This document shows, piece by piece, positions 13,701-28,700 of a stretch of 64,000 nt of DNA; position 1 is the stretch's first letter, and each line of letters opens with the position of its first letter. The stretch is from positions 930,001-994,000 of the forward strand of contig JAGUCH010000003.1 of NCBI GenBank assembly GCA_019096065.1. Reading direction: 5' to 3'. This DNA comes from Paracyclopina nana. Taxonomy: Eukaryota > Arthropoda > Copepoda > Cyclopoida > Cyclopettidae. The notes under the pieces were generated by a model that saw only the letters and a list, made by a program, of their open reading frames with translations, ran no database searches and was not told the DNA's origin. Position numbers and translations under genes: made by a program.

Positions 13701-16700
13701 TGAAACTTGTTCAAATAGAATGGCCCCAAAAAATACTCAACTTTGAATTTGAATAGCAGAATAGTGCTTTCAAAAATATCAATTTCAACAATGTGGCATT
13801 ATTTGTTCCCAAGTTATAAGCTTGCCAAGTTTGACAAGTTTATTTTTGTCAAAAAGCTCCACTGAAGTAACAACAGGAAAATGACAGGAATATCAAATTC
13901 ATATAGTCATTTTCATGTGCTTTCCAAAAATATCAATTTCAACAATGTGGCATTATTTGTTCCCAAGTTATAAGCTCAAGTTCATTTTTTTTAAAAAAAA
14001 CTCCACTAAATAATAACAGGAAAAAATGACAGGAATATCAAATTTCAATTTTACAAGAAAATAGCTCCACCAACATTTTAGGAGTGTGAAACTCGTTCAA
14101 ATTGAAATGCCCAAAAATACTCAACTTTGAATTTGAATAGCAGAATAATGCTTTGCATCAGAGACTTGAAATTTTTCATCCATATAGTCATTTTCATGAG
14201 CTTTCCAAAAATATCAATTTCAACAATGTGGCATTATTTGTTACCAAGTTGTAAGCTTCATTTTTGTCGAAAAAGCTCCACAGTAATAACAACAAGAAAA
14301 ATGACAGAAATATCAAATTTCAATTTTACAAGAAAATAGCTTCACCCACATTTTTGGAGTGTGAAACTCGTTCAAATTGAAATGCCAAAAAATACTCAAC
14401 TTTGAATTTGAATAGCAGAAGAATGCTTTTGCATAAGAGACTTGAAATTTTTCATCCATTAGTCATTTTCATGAGCTTTCCAAAAATATCAATTTCAACA
14501 ATGTGGCATTATTTGCTCCCAAGTTATAAGGTTGTCAAGTTCATTTTTGTCAAAAGTCCCTCAGATTTTGTGCTAGGAAAAATATGGCGAGAAAATTCAA
14601 ATTTTGATTTTACGGTAATGTTACTCTTTCCTTTTTTACAAGCATGAAGCCAGCACAAAAATCCATAAATGTATGTTCATCTTTGGCAAGAACTCCACAA
14701 ATTGACATAAGGAAACAATGGTGGGATATTCAAATTTTGTTTTAGCAGGAATGTCCAAATCATTGTCCAAAATTACTCAACTTTGAACTTGAATAACACA
14801 AGAATTTTACACATCTGATACTTGAAATTTTTACATCCAAACTGATATTTAGTGTGCTTTTTAAAAAGATCAATTTCAACAATATGCAATTGTCAAGTTT
14901 TTAGCCAAAAGCTCCACAAATTCGTATAAGGTAAAACATGGTCGGAAATTCAAATTTTGATTGAGCAGCAAAGAAGCTTTGGCCTTTTTGAAGATACCTA
15001 AAATTCAACTCTGAATTTGAATAGCAAAAGAATGATGCACATCAGACACTTGAAATCAGACACTTTTGTTTTCAATTGAATGCAATCAAATACAGGGCGT
15101 AGCTCCGGAAATGCAACCATGCTACAGTCAATTTGACTGGTTTATTTACTTCTTCAGAGTTGCCCGCTGTGTGCAGTTTTGGAGCCACACGCTGTATTGT
15201 GGCTAAAATGTAACTAAAACTAATCTTTAATAATCAATTACAATTGCAATTACAATTTTGTGTATTGAGGGCTATGTGAGTTATGAGATGTTTTTAGCTT
15301 TTGGCTTATGGTCAATTTTGAAACTTATTTAGGATTTTGCATGAAAGCAGCATTTTTAACCACTTGAACCACATGAATCAGCTATTTGCAAATTATGAGA
15401 TTATTCTAATAAAGAACTCCATGCTTTTAGCAACTCCATCCAGTTAACAATATAGCTCATGAACCTTTGGAAGAAGTTGAACAAACTTTTTACCTCTGAT
15501 TCGGAGCAGCACTATTTTTTACCCTAACAGGATGCTGTATTATACTCAACAGTGTAGAAATTCCACCAGTGCCTGTTCATGCTCATCATAATGATCACAC
15601 TAACCTAGAATCTAGCTACCACCCTGGTTGGCCAAGGTAAAACTTTTTCAAGGAATCATTACATGTACTTTTAAAAACTCTCTTTCAGCCACTAACATTC
15701 ATCCATCATCACACATGTACCCAAGGTTGGACATTTTTAATAATAACAAGCACTATTTTTGACCCTAACTGAGTGTTGTATTAGACTTTGCAACAACAAA
15801 ATTCCACCAGTACCTGTACATGCTCATCATAATGATCACACTAACCTAGAATCTAGTTTTTACTCTGACTGACTTTGGTTAAACTTTTCGAGGACTGACA
15901 ACATGTACTTTCAAAAACTCTCTTATAGGCACCAACATTCATCCATCATCAGACATCTACTCAAAGGAGGACATTTTTAAAAATAAAAATCACCCCTGGG
16001 ACTGACAATTCAATCAAAAAGTCATTGTCAGGCTTGCTTGAAATTCCATCAAATCCCTCCAAATTCTCACTGAAAAACCAATTATCAGGTGAAGATTTAA
16101 ATGACTTCTAGTCTATCAAGTGTCCAAGTTAGCCAAATTAGTGTGTTTTGACACATAAAGCTGAAAATTTGCCTTAGCAATAATTTTGTCTTGGATAAAG
16201 ACTACAGACAATCAAAGGAAAAATTGCAGAACAGCCATTTTTACCTTTTTCATGTAACCACATTTTTTGTTTGCATCCAAATGCAATTTAGATATTGTGA
16301 CTAAAAAGTATCAAATGCATTATTTTATGATTCAATAAGGAGCTGTGATAGACAAATGATAGCTTATTGATAAATTGAAGAAGTCAATTTTACAACTTTT
16401 ATGGGATGAGTGTGAAAACAGCATTTTTAGGTAAGACAAATTTTCTGACAATGACTTTTTTGATTGAATTGTCAGTCACAGGGTTGACTTTAATTTTTAA
16501 AAATGTCCTAATTTGAGTAGATGCCTGTACACACGAAAAAATAGTGAATTTTTGGCCCCACACCAGTGTCTTGAAATTTGGTATCCAATAACCTTATTGG
16601 AACTTAGTTGTAGGATTTTAATGCAAAGTGGTGCTTCAGTCTCTCATAGAGGTAGTCCAGAAAATATCTCGATGAATCTTGGTTGAACATTAGATAAAAA

Positions 16701-19700
16701 TTTCCAAATCCCTTCGATCTACTCAACTATTATCAAGTTTGCCTCAAAAGTTCCTAAAAACTCATAGAAACTAGTAAATCACAGAAATAATCTGTTTGTA
16801 TGGAGCTCCCTGTACCATCTAGTGTTGGAATAATCCCTACTCAAAGCTTATGTTCCACTAAGACTTATTGCATTTACATATAACTATTTGCATGTCCTTT
16901 ATCAAAATATCAAGCGTAATAATGTAAATAACTAAATATGTGCAAAAAAGCTCAAAAGTAAGACATGTAGCGAGTTTAAAAACATGCCTTGATTTAGAAC
17001 TTTTTTGCTACGCTTATGGATCATAAGCCTTTGCAGGAAGTTGAACACATTTTTTTATTTCATCTTTGGAGCTGCCCTTTCTTGGTTCTATTTGGATATT
17101 GCATTAGACTTTGCTGTGAAGAAATTCTACCAGTACCTGCTCATGCTCACCGTAATAATCACTCTTACCTTGAATCTGCTACTACTCTGATTGACCTATG
17201 TAAAAACTTTTCAAAGGCTCATAGCATGTACTTTCAAAATCTCTCTTTCGACCACCAACATCCATCCATCATCTACCCAATGTAGGACATTTTAAAAACA
17301 AATACCAATCACCCATGTGTTCTTTTGTACAATTTCTCACCCATTATTGCTTACTTGAAAAACATCAGAAGCTTTCATGTTTATCAATACCCAAAACTAG
17401 TGAGCCACACAAAGCTTCCAAACCTGAGGAGTAGCCCAACAAGAAAACAATCCCCAAAAACTTTCAAAGCCCATGTAATGTGCAAAATCAAGGAGACTTG
17501 ATGTATACCCAAGTGTACAAAATAATTTGCAAGTTCCTCTTCATCAGTACCTTTGACCATTTGGTCTCAAACTAGATGTTTAGGCTTGGAAGGCAAAGGA
17601 AAATTGAGATCTTCCATTATCAATATTAGAGAACCGCTCTAAATTTTCCTCCTCAGACCTAAGGCCTGCAATGTTGTACAATTGTACCAATTTTACTTTT
17701 TTCATCTGGGTTGCACAAGCTAGAATATTGAGTCAAAGTATGCAAACAATTTTGTTTGAATGAATGAATGAAAGAATGCTGAGTTTTTGTGTTTTCATAT
17801 AGCTACCAAAAGTGCACTGACAACATTTGGAGTAAACTACATTTTCTCTGGTCAATTTTTCATGATTGTAAATTATTTGTGCAACACTATGTTGCTACAT
17901 TTCTACTTATTGATACATGGCTATGAATGTCATAAAATGAAAACTCATGCACAGTAGCTCAAAATGTCCTCTTGACACACTGGGAAAAACTCATGAAATT
18001 GTTGGAGTCAATTCGGGCCACAAGCTAAAAACGAACATTCAGAGCTCCCAATTCCACAAATATCTGCAACCAATTTTGATGAATAATCATTGAATGGGGA
18101 GACCTCTCATTAAAGAAAAATTTCATTTGATTCCAACCAAAGTTATGACTGTCCAAACAATGCGCAAAAATGGCTGTTCTACCATTGGGTCAGGCAAAAC
18201 ATGGAGCAGGATGTTGATGAGATCATCACAATGTAATGCATGTCATGTATGTGGCGATCATTTTTTGAAAAAAATGGATTGTTGATGCAATGACATCAAT
18301 AAAATGAGGATTACGTAAAAACAGTGACACATATGTCTGTAGCACTATTTTCCAGTCCTAGCTTTTTAAAAATGAAAGGTAGGGACAAAGTCTCCTATAA
18401 TGTTCAGTTGACCAGACCCATCACTGAAAGTCAAATCAAGGCTAGAGACTTGATTGCTTGTAATTGGATTAAAGTTGACATGACGGGATTCTGTTGAAAA
18501 AAAAAATCAATTTGTTGCACCAATGTGTGGCATTAGTTTAATGATCTTGTTGACCACAACCTATGTTTCAGTGGTGATTGGCTCTTTGATGAGTAATCGA
18601 GACTTATATGGTAAAGCAAAGTGTTGCTTGACTTGAATCTTGTCTCTTCTCCACTCCAATGTGCTATGGCAAGGACAGACATGTCAATTTAAGTTAACTC
18701 TCCTTGCCGTGCTTGGATGCCAACACAATAGTGAGGGTGGAAGACACTAGAGCCCATTTGTTTCAAATTGCAGCATGTTTAAAAGCTCATGAATTGATGA
18801 AACCTTTATGGAAATGCAAAGATTATTATTGTTCCTGTTGCATTGAAGTCATGTCAGCTTCATTTTGAGCATGATCTGATGAAATGTCAAATGTGAGTGG
18901 AAAACTCAATGAAGACCCAAAATTCAATTGTTCTTTGCATTGTTCATGGACAATTATCTAGTCTCTTCACTGTGCCTTGTTGTGTCAAAAATTCTTGTCA
19001 ACTCACACATTCATGGTTCAAGTGTCTAATATACACCTTCAAAATGATGGAGGAATGCAAGGACAGAGTTGAAGAGGGTTGTGAACCAAGTCTAATAAAG
19101 CAAACTGCATCTTGCAACAACTCTAGCTACCAAGTTGGAAAAATTGCGATACTTGACCTCCAAGTGGAACATGCTGTTTTAGACTCTTGTCACTGGCAAG
19201 CTATGGCTTCCACCCTCACTATTGTGTTGGCATCCAAGCACGGCAAGGAGAGTTAACTTAAATTGACATGTCTGTCCTTGCCATAGCACATTGGAGTGGA
19301 GAAGAGACAAGATTCAAGTCAAGCAACACTTTGCTTTACCATATAAGTCTCGATTACTCATCAAAGAGCCAATCACCACTGAAACATAGGTTGTGGTCAA
19401 CAAGATCATTAAACTAATGCCACACATTGGTGCAACAAATTGATTTTTTTTTTCAACAGAATCCCGTCATGTCAACTTTAATCCAATTACAAGCAATCAA
19501 GTCTCTAGCCTTGATTTGACTTTCAGTGATGGGTCTGGTCAACTGAACATTATAGGAGACTTTGTCCCTACCTTTCATTTTTAAAAAGCTAGGACTGGAA
19601 AATAGTGCTACAGACATATGTGTCACTGTTTTTACGTAATCCTCATTTTATTGATGTCATTGCATCAACAATCCATTTTTTTCAAAAAATGATCGCCACA

Positions 19701-22700
19701 TACATGACATGCATTACATTGTGATGATCTCATCAACATCCTGCTCCATGTTTTGCCTGACCCAATGGTAGAACAGCCATTTTTGCGCATTGTTTGGACA
19801 GTCATAACTTTGGTTGGAATCAAATGAAATTTTTCTTTAATGAGAGGTCTCCCCATTCAATGATTATTCATCAAAATTGGTTGCAGATATTTGTGGAATT
19901 GGGAGCTCTGAATGTTCGTTTTTAGCTTGTGGCCCGAATTGACTCCAACAATTTCATGAGTTTTTCCCAGTGTGTCAAGAGGACATTTTGAGCTACTGTG
20001 CATGAGTTTTCATTTTATGACATTCATAGCCATGTATCAATAAGTAGAAATGTAGCAACATAGTGTTGCACAAATAATTTACAATCATGAAAAATTGACC
20101 AGAGAAAATGTAGTTTACTCCAAATGTTGTCAGTGCACTTTTGGTAGCTATATGAAAACACAAAAACTCAGCATTCTTTCATTCATTCATTCAAACAAAA
20201 TTGTTTGCATACTTTGACTCAATATTCTAGCTTGTGCAACCCAGATGAAAAAAGTAAAATTGGTACAATTGTACAACATTGCAGGCCTTAGGTCTGAGGA
20301 GGAAAATTTAGAGCGGTTCTCTAATATTGATAATGGAAGATCTCAATTTTCCTTTGCCTTCCAAGCCTAAACATCTAGTTTGAGACCAAATGGTCAAAGG
20401 TACTGATGAAGAGGAACTTGCAAATTATTTTGTACACTTGGGTATACATCAAGTCTCCTTGATTTTGCACATTACATGGGCTTTGAAAGTTTTTGGGGAT
20501 TGTTTTCTTGTTGGGCTACTCCTCAGGTTTGGAAGCTTTGTGTGGCTCACTAGTTTTGGGTATTGATAAACATGAAAGCTTCTGATGTTTTTCAAGTAAG
20601 CAATAATGGGTGAGAAATTGTACAAAAGAACACATGGGTGATTGGTATTTGTTTTTAAAATGTCCTACATTGGGTAGATGATGGATGGATGTTGGTGGTC
20701 GAAAGAGAGATTTTGAAAGTACATGCTATGAGCCTTTGAAAAGTTTTTACATAGGTCAATCAGAGTAGTAGCAGATTCAAGGTAAGAGTGATTATTACGG
20801 TGAGCATGAGCAGGTACTGGTAGAATTTCTTCACAGCAAAGTCTAATGCAATATCCAAATAGAACCAAGAAAGGGCAGCTCCAAAGATGAAATAAAAAAA
20901 TGTGTTCAACTTCCTGCAAAGGCTTATGATCCATAAGCGTAGCAAAAAAGTTCTAAATCAAGGCATGTTTTTAAACTCGCTACATGTCTTACTTTTGAGC
21001 TTTTTTGCACATATTTAGTTATTTACATTATTACGCTTGATATTTTGATAAAGGACATGCAAATAGTTATATGTAAATGCAATAAGTCTTAGTGGAACAT
21101 AAGCTTTGAGTAGGGATTATTCCAACACTAGATGGTACAGGGAGCTCCATACAAACAGATTATTTCTGTGATTTACTAGTTTCTATGAGTTTTTAGGAAC
21201 TTTTGAGGCAAACTTGATAATAGTTGAGTAGATCGAAGGGATTTGGAAATTTTTATCTAATGTTCAACCAAGATTCATCGAGATATTTTCTGGACTACCT
21301 CTATGAGAGACTGAAGCACCACTTTGCATTAAAATCCTACAACTAAGTTCCAATAAGGTTATTGGATACCAAATTTCAAGACACTGGTGTGGGGCCAAAA
21401 ATTCACTATTTTTTCGTGTGTACAGGCATCTACTCAAATTAGGACATTTTTAAAAATTAAAGTCAACCCTGTGACTGACAATTCAATCAAAAAAGTCATT
21501 GTCAGAAAATTTGTCTTACCTAAAAATGCTGTTTTCACACTCATCCCATAAAAGTTGTAAAATTGACTTCTTCAATTTATCAATAAGCTATCATTTGTCT
21601 ATCACAGCTCCTTATTGAATCATAAAATAATGCATTTGATACTTTTTAGTCACAATATCTAAATTGCATTTGGATGCAAACAAAAAATGTGGTTACATGA
21701 AAAAGGTAAAAATGGCTGTTCTGCAATTTTTCCTTTGATTGTCTGTAGTCTTTATCCAAGACAAAATTATTGCTAAGGCAAATTTTCAGCTTTATGTGTC
21801 AAAACACACTAATTTGGCTAACTTGGACACTTGATAGACTAGAAGTCATTTAAATCTTCACCTGATAATTGGTTTTTCAGTGAGAATTTGGAGGGATTTG
21901 ATGGAATTTCAAGCAAGCCTGACAATGACTTTTTGATTGAATTGTCAGTCCCAGGGGTGATTTTTATTTTTAAAAATGTCCTCCTTTGAGTAGATGTCTG
22001 ATGATGGATGAATGTTGGTGCCTATAAGAGAGTTTTTGAAAGTACATGTTGTCAGTCCTCGAAAAGTTTAACCAAAGTCAGTCAGAGTAAAAACTAGATT
22101 CTAGGTTAGTGTGATCATTATGATGAGCATGTACAGGTACTGGTGGAATTTTGTTGTTGCAAAGTCTAATACAACACTCAGTTAGGGTCAAAAATAGTGC
22201 TTGTTATTATTAAAAATGTCCAACCTTGGGTACATGTGTGATGATGGATGAATGTTAGTGGCTGAAAGAGAGTTTTTAAAAGTACATGTAATGATTCCTT
22301 GAAAAAGTTTTACCTTGGCCAACCAGGGTGGTAGCTAGATTCTAGGTTAGTGTGATCATTATGATGAGCATGAACAGGCACTGGTGGAATTTCTACACTG
22401 TTGAGTATAATACAGCATCCTGTTAGGGTAAAAAATAGTGCTGCTCCGACTCAGAGGAAGTGAGTTTGTTCAACTTCTTCCAAAGGTTCATGAGCTATAT
22501 TGTTAACTGGATGGAGTTGCTAAAAGCATGGAGTTCTTTATTAGAATAATCTCATAATTTGCAAATAGCTGATTCATGTGGTTCAAGTGGTTAAAAATGC
22601 TGCTTTCATGCAAAATCCTAAATAAGTTTCAAAATTGACCATAAGCCAAAAGCTAAAAACATCTCATAACTCACATAGCCCTCAATACACAAAATTGTAA

Positions 22701-25700
22701 TTGCAATTGTAATTGATTATTAAAGATTAGTTTTAGTTACATTTTAGCCACAATACAGCGTGTGGCTCCAAAACTGCACACAGCGGGCAACTCTGAAGAA
22801 GTAAATAAACCAGTCAAATTGACTGTAGCATGGTTGCATTTCCGGAGCTACGCCCTGTATTTGATTGCATTCAATTGAAAACAAAAGTGTCTGATTTCAA
22901 GTGTCTGATGTGCATCATTCTTTTGCTATTCAAATTCAGAGTTGAATTTTAGGTATCTTCAAAAAGGCCAAAGCTTCTTTGCTGCTCAATCAAAATTTGA
23001 ATTTCCGACCATGTTTTACCTTATACGAATTTGTGGAGCTTTTGGCTAAAAACTTGACAATTGCATATTGTTGAAATTGATCTTTTTAAAAAGCACACTA
23101 AATATCAGTTTGGATGTAAAAATTTCAAGTATCAGATGTGTAAAATTCTTGTGTTATTCAAGTTCAAAGTTGAGTAATTTTGGACAATGATTTGGACATT
23201 CCTGCTAAAACAAAATTTGAATATCCCACCATTGTTTCCTTATGTCAATTTGTGGAGTTCTTGCCAAAGATGAACATACATTTATGGATTTTTGTGCTGG
23301 CTTCATGCTTGTAAAAAAGGAAAGAGTAACATTACCGTAAAATCAAAATTTGAATTTTCTCGCCATATTTTTCCTAGCACAAAATCTGAGGGACTTTTGA
23401 CAAAAATGAACTTGACAACCTTATAACTTGGGAGCAAATAATGCCACATTGTTGAAATTGATATTTTTGGAAAGCTCATGAAAATGACTAATGGATGAAA
23501 AATTTCAAGTCTCTTATGCAAAAGCATTCTTCTGCTATTCAAATTCAAAGTTGAGTATTTTTTGGCATTTCAATTTGAACGAGTTTCACACTCCAAAAAT
23601 GTGGGTGAAGCTATTTTCTTGTAAAATTGAAATTTGATATTTCTGTCATTTTTCTTGTTGTTATTACTGTGGAGCTTTTTCGACAAAAATGAAGCTTACA
23701 ACTTGGTAACAAATAATGCCACATTGTTGAAATTGATATTTTTGGAAAGCTCATGAAAATGACTATATGGATGAAAAATTTCAAGTCTCTGATGCAAAGC
23801 ATTATTCTGCTATTCAAATTCAAAGTTGAGTATTTTTGGGCATTTCAATTTGAACGAGTTTCACACTCCTAAAATGTTGGTGGAGCTATTTTCTTGTAAA
23901 ATTGAAATTTGATATTCCTGTCATTTTTTCCTGTTATTATTTAGTGGAGTTTTTTTTAAAAAAAATGAACTTGAGCTTATAACTTGGGAACAAATAATGC
24001 CACATTGTTGAAATTGATATTTTTGGAAAGCACATGAAAATGACTATATGAATTTGATATTCCTGTCATTTTCCTGTTGTTACTTCAGTGGAGCTTTTTG
24101 ACAAAAATAAACTTGTCAAACTTGGCAAGCTTATAACTTGGGAACAAATAATGCCACATTGTTGAAATTGATATTTTTGAAAGCACTATTCTGCTATTCA
24201 AATTCAAAGTTGAGTATTTTTTGGGGCCATTCTATTTGAACAAGTTTCACAATCCAAAAATGTGGGTGAAGCTATTTTCTTGCAAAATTGAAATTTGATA
24301 TTCCTGTCATTTTCTTGTTGCTATATAGTGGAGGTTTTGAAAAAAATGAACTTGTCAAACTTGGCAAGCTTATAACTTGGGAACAAATAATGCCACATTG
24401 TTGAAATTGATATTTTTGGAAAGCTTATGAAAATGTCTATATGGATGAAAAATTTCAAGAATCTGATGCAAAGCATTCTTCTACTAGTAAAATTCAAAGT
24501 TGAGTATTTCAATTTGAACGAGTTTCACACTCCAAAAATGTGGGTGAAGCTATTTTTTCCCAAAAATTGAAATTTGATATTCCTGTCATTTTTTCTGTTG
24601 TAATTTTAGTGGAATTTTTTGATAAAAATGAATTTGTCAAACTTGACAAGATGTCTCTTGGGAACGAAAAATGTCGCATTGTTAAAATTGATATTTTTGG
24701 AAAGCTCATGAAAATGACTATATGGATATTCTTCTGCTTTTCAAATTCAAAGTTGAGTATTTTTCGGCATTCATATTTGAGCGAGTTTCACACTACAAAA
24801 TGTGGGTGGAGCTGTATTTTGAAAAATGAAAAGTCCTACATTTTCGCAATTTACATTTATAGAAAGCTCATGCAAAAATCTATTTGGATGCGAAATTTCA
24901 AGTTCCTAATGCAAAACATTCTTGAGTTATTCAAATTCAAAGTAGAGTAATTTTAGACATTCATATTTGAGCTGGCTTCGTTCTCCAAAAAAGGGGGGGG
25001 GGGGGGAGGAGCTTCTTCTGAGTTGGATTTTTCCCGCCATTATTTCAAACTCAAAGTTGATTGAAGTGGAGCTCTTTGCCAAAAATGAACTTGTCAAACT
25101 TTGCTAGCTTATATCTCGGGAACGAAAAATCCTACATTTTTGGAGTTTACATTTCTGGAAAGTTCATGCAAAAAACTATTTGGATGCAAAATTTCAAGTC
25201 CCTAATGGGAAACAATCTTGAGTTATTCAAATTCAAAGTTGAGTAATTTTGGTCATTCATATTTGAGCTGGCTTCCTGCTCCAAAAAAGGGGGGGAGGGG
25301 CTTTTTCCAAGTTGTATTTTTCCCGCAATTATTTCAAACTCATAGTTGATTGTAGTGGAGCTCTTTGCCAAAAAATGAACTTGTCAAATTTTGCAAGCTT
25401 ATATCTCTGGAACGAAAAATCCTACATTTTTGCAGTTTACATTTCTGGAAAGTTCATGCAAAAATCTATTTGGATGCAAAATTTCAAGTCCCTAATGCAA
25501 AACATTCTTGGGTTATTCAAATTCAAAGTTGAGTAATTTTAGACATTCAAATTTGAGCTGGCTTCCCGCTCCAAAAAAGGGGGGGAGGAGCTTTTTCCAA
25601 GTTGGATTTTTCCCGCCATTATTTCAAACTCAAAGTTGATTGTAGTGGAGCTCTTCGCCAAAAATGAACTGGTCAAACTTTGCTAGCTTATATCTCGGGA

Positions 25701-28700
25701 ACAAAAAATCCTACATTTTTGGAGTTTACATTTCTGGAAAGTTCATGCAAAAAACTATTTGGATGCAAAATTTCAAGTCCCTAATGCAAAACATTCTTGA
25801 GTTATTCAAATTCAAAGTTGAGTTATTTTAGATATTTATATTTGAGCTGGCTTCCCGCTCCAAAAAGAGGGAGGAGCTTTTTCCATGTTGGATTTTTCCC
25901 GCCATTATTTCAAACTCAAAGTTGATTGAAGTGGAGCTCTTTGCCAAAAATGAACTTGTCAAACTTTGCAAGCTTATATCTCGGGAACGAAAATGCCTAC
26001 ATTTTTGCAGTTTACATTTCTGGAAAGTTCATGCAAAAAACTATTTGGATGCAAAATTTCAAGTCCCTAATGCAAAACATTCTTGAGTTATTCAAATTCA
26101 AAGTTGAGTTATTTTAGACATTCATATTTGAGCTGGCTTCCCGCTCCAAAAAGGGGGAGGAGCTTGGAGTTGGATTTTTTCCCGCCATTTTTTGAAAATG
26201 CAAAGTTGATTCAGTGGAGCTTATGCCGAAAATGAACTTGTCAATCTTTACAAGCTTATATCTCGGGAACGAAAAATCCTACATTTTTGCAATTTACATT
26301 TCTAAAAAGCTCATGTAAACATCTATTTGGATGCACAATTTCAACTTTCTAATGCGGAAAGTTTTTGAGTTATTCAAATTAAAAAAGTTGAGTAATTTTG
26401 GACATTGATATTTGAGCTCACTTTGAGCTCTGAAAAATGGGAGGAGCTTAGAGTTGGATTTTTTCCCGCCATTTTTTGAAAATGCAAAGTTGATTCAGTG
26501 GTGCTTTTGCTGAAAATGAAATTGTCAAACTTTACAAGCTTATATCTTGGGAACGAAAAATCCTTCATTTCTGCAATTTACATTTCTAGAAAGCTCATGT
26601 AAACATCTATTTGGATGCAAAATTTCAAGTTTCTAATGCGAAATGTTTTCGAGTTATTCAAATTCAAAAGTTGAGTAATTTTGGACATTGATATTTGAGC
26701 TGGCTTCCCGCTCCAAAAAGGGGGAGGAGCTTAGAGTCGGATTTTTTCCCGCCATTTTTTCAAATGCAAAGTTGATTGTAGTGGAGCTCTTTGCCAAAAA
26801 TGAACTTGTCAAACTTTGCAAGCTTATATCTCGAGAACGAAAAATCCTACATTTTTGCAATTTACATTTCTAGAAAGCTTATGCAAAAATCTATTTGGAT
26901 GCAAAATTTCAAGTCCCTAATGCAAAACGTTCTTGTGTTATTCAAATTCAAAGTAGAGTAATTTTATATATTTATATTTGAGCTGGCTTCTCACTTCTAA
27001 AAGGGGGAGGAGCTTTTTCCAAGTTGGATTTTTCCCGCCATTATTTCAAACTCAAAGTTGATTGTAGTGGAGCTCTTTGCCAAAAATGAACTTGTCAAAC
27101 TTTGCAAGCTTATATCTCGAGAACAAAAAATATTATGCAAAATATAAAGTCCCTAATGCAAAAGCTTATGCAACTTCACCAAATCAAAGTTGAAATTCTC
27201 TGCAATTTTCACCTAACGTTAATTAAACTTGCAGACTATGGTACCTTGGGAAGTTCTTGAGCAATGAAGAAAAAACAAATTGAAATATGGTCTACCTGTA
27301 TGGTTGATGATTTTAGAAATTTGTTGTTAGATTTGTGGGGGTAACTTTCTCCTTGAGTTGAGATGATAAAGTAAGAGCGCAAAATAGTATGCAAGTTTTT
27401 ATAGGTGAATATCAATTTACAGCTTTCTTATTTTGTGGCCAAAAACTATTATGTGGCAATTAAACTTCCACCTTTTGGAGGGAAAATTTACGCGGTCAAT
27501 TTTGGAGCCAATTTGTCATCTTGAGCTGATTAGTGAATTACTTCAACACAGATGCACAAACACTGGTCAACAGGTGTTGATGATTGTTTTGACAGTCTCC
27601 TTGATATATGGTCTCTAATTACATTGTGTATGTCATGTGCAATTTTGCTATTATGGAGTTCAGAATGTAATTTGGCCCCATTTTATTAATTATTCATGGA
27701 ATTGACTGTGTGATTTTGCAGAATTCAGAGCTCTGAAAGTCAGATTTTAATCTATGATCCTATAAGAAATTATCTCCATGAGTAATTTTTCCTTGGTATG
27801 TCATTTTGAGCAACTCAGCCTTGCAGACATTATTTTCATTTTATTCAAGGCAACATACACAGCCATTGTGGATAATAACTTTCAGAGCTTTGTGGCAAAA
27901 TTTGAAGTTTCCAGCCATTACACCATTTTCTTCAATTTTGAGTTGTGTCTCAAGTAGATGCTTGTTGCAACTATTGTAGGGACTTTCAAGTTGTGTTTAA
28001 GCCAGCCTATGTATAGCTCTGGTAGTATAAATGAATTAGCTATGGTGAATTTGTCAGTCATACAGAAGACTTCTTCAATATTCATTTTCCACAAGAATTC
28101 ATCTTCAATCAGCCACTCAACGTCTGTTCTGAATGAACCAAAGCTAACATTCACTCTGAAGGAAATTAGTGACTCTTCTCAGATAGTCCAATTGTCAAAT
28201 CTAGAATGAGCTGTCTTTGGATTTGTCAGCCATTCAATTCTTCTTATGAACCAATCACTGTCCAGTATTTCTTCAATTTCCATAAATCTCTCAACAGGTT
28301 GGAGATGAGTGTTGATGACTTTGAGGCGAAAGCATTGGAGACATCTGGGCCCTCTGGTGCTGAGGTCACGAAGAGTTAACCTGGGCTTCTTAATTTGGAG
28401 GTCATGATGCTATCCTAGCACTTGTTATAATGATCAACAGATCAGAAATGTTGCTGATGGCTGCTATCACATCGAGCACATGAAATGCGCGTGTAAAATA
28501 GGGTGATTGGTGTCATATTATTTTGCAGTGATGCTAGCACTATATCTAGAACAGTTGGGAGAAGAACAACAATATCTGGAATTACCCTACATGATATCCT
28601 GAAGATAAAAAATATGATAGTTCTGGTTGCATGCAAGCAGAAGAGAAAAGTCTTCTCAGCTCTTTGACAACCAATGCTGTAGAAATGTATTTCCAAGTTG

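Larger units (their letters stand above)
8680..18743. repeat. Left arm of the giant inverted repeat
   Basis: 10,064 bp, almost identical to the reverse complement of 19207-29249. The sum of matched coordinates drifts only from 37929 at the outer end to 37950 at the inner end, so net indels are about 21 bp. Much of this lies in poly-C and poly-A tracts. Scattered substitutions also occur, for example near 15491-15500. It holds a satellite array, a three-copy block and a nested inverted repeat, and no recognisable gene. Confidence 0.97.

Noticed and set aside
18897-19256. Central spacer frame as a transposase gene
   Set aside because: Only 119 codons, Cys-rich, no catalytic DDE-like layout or helix-turn-helix seen.
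10760-27200. Many 60-136-codon frames mirrored in both arms
   Set aside because: They follow the 285-bp satellite unit and appear in shifted forms from unit to unit, with no conserved start or domain.
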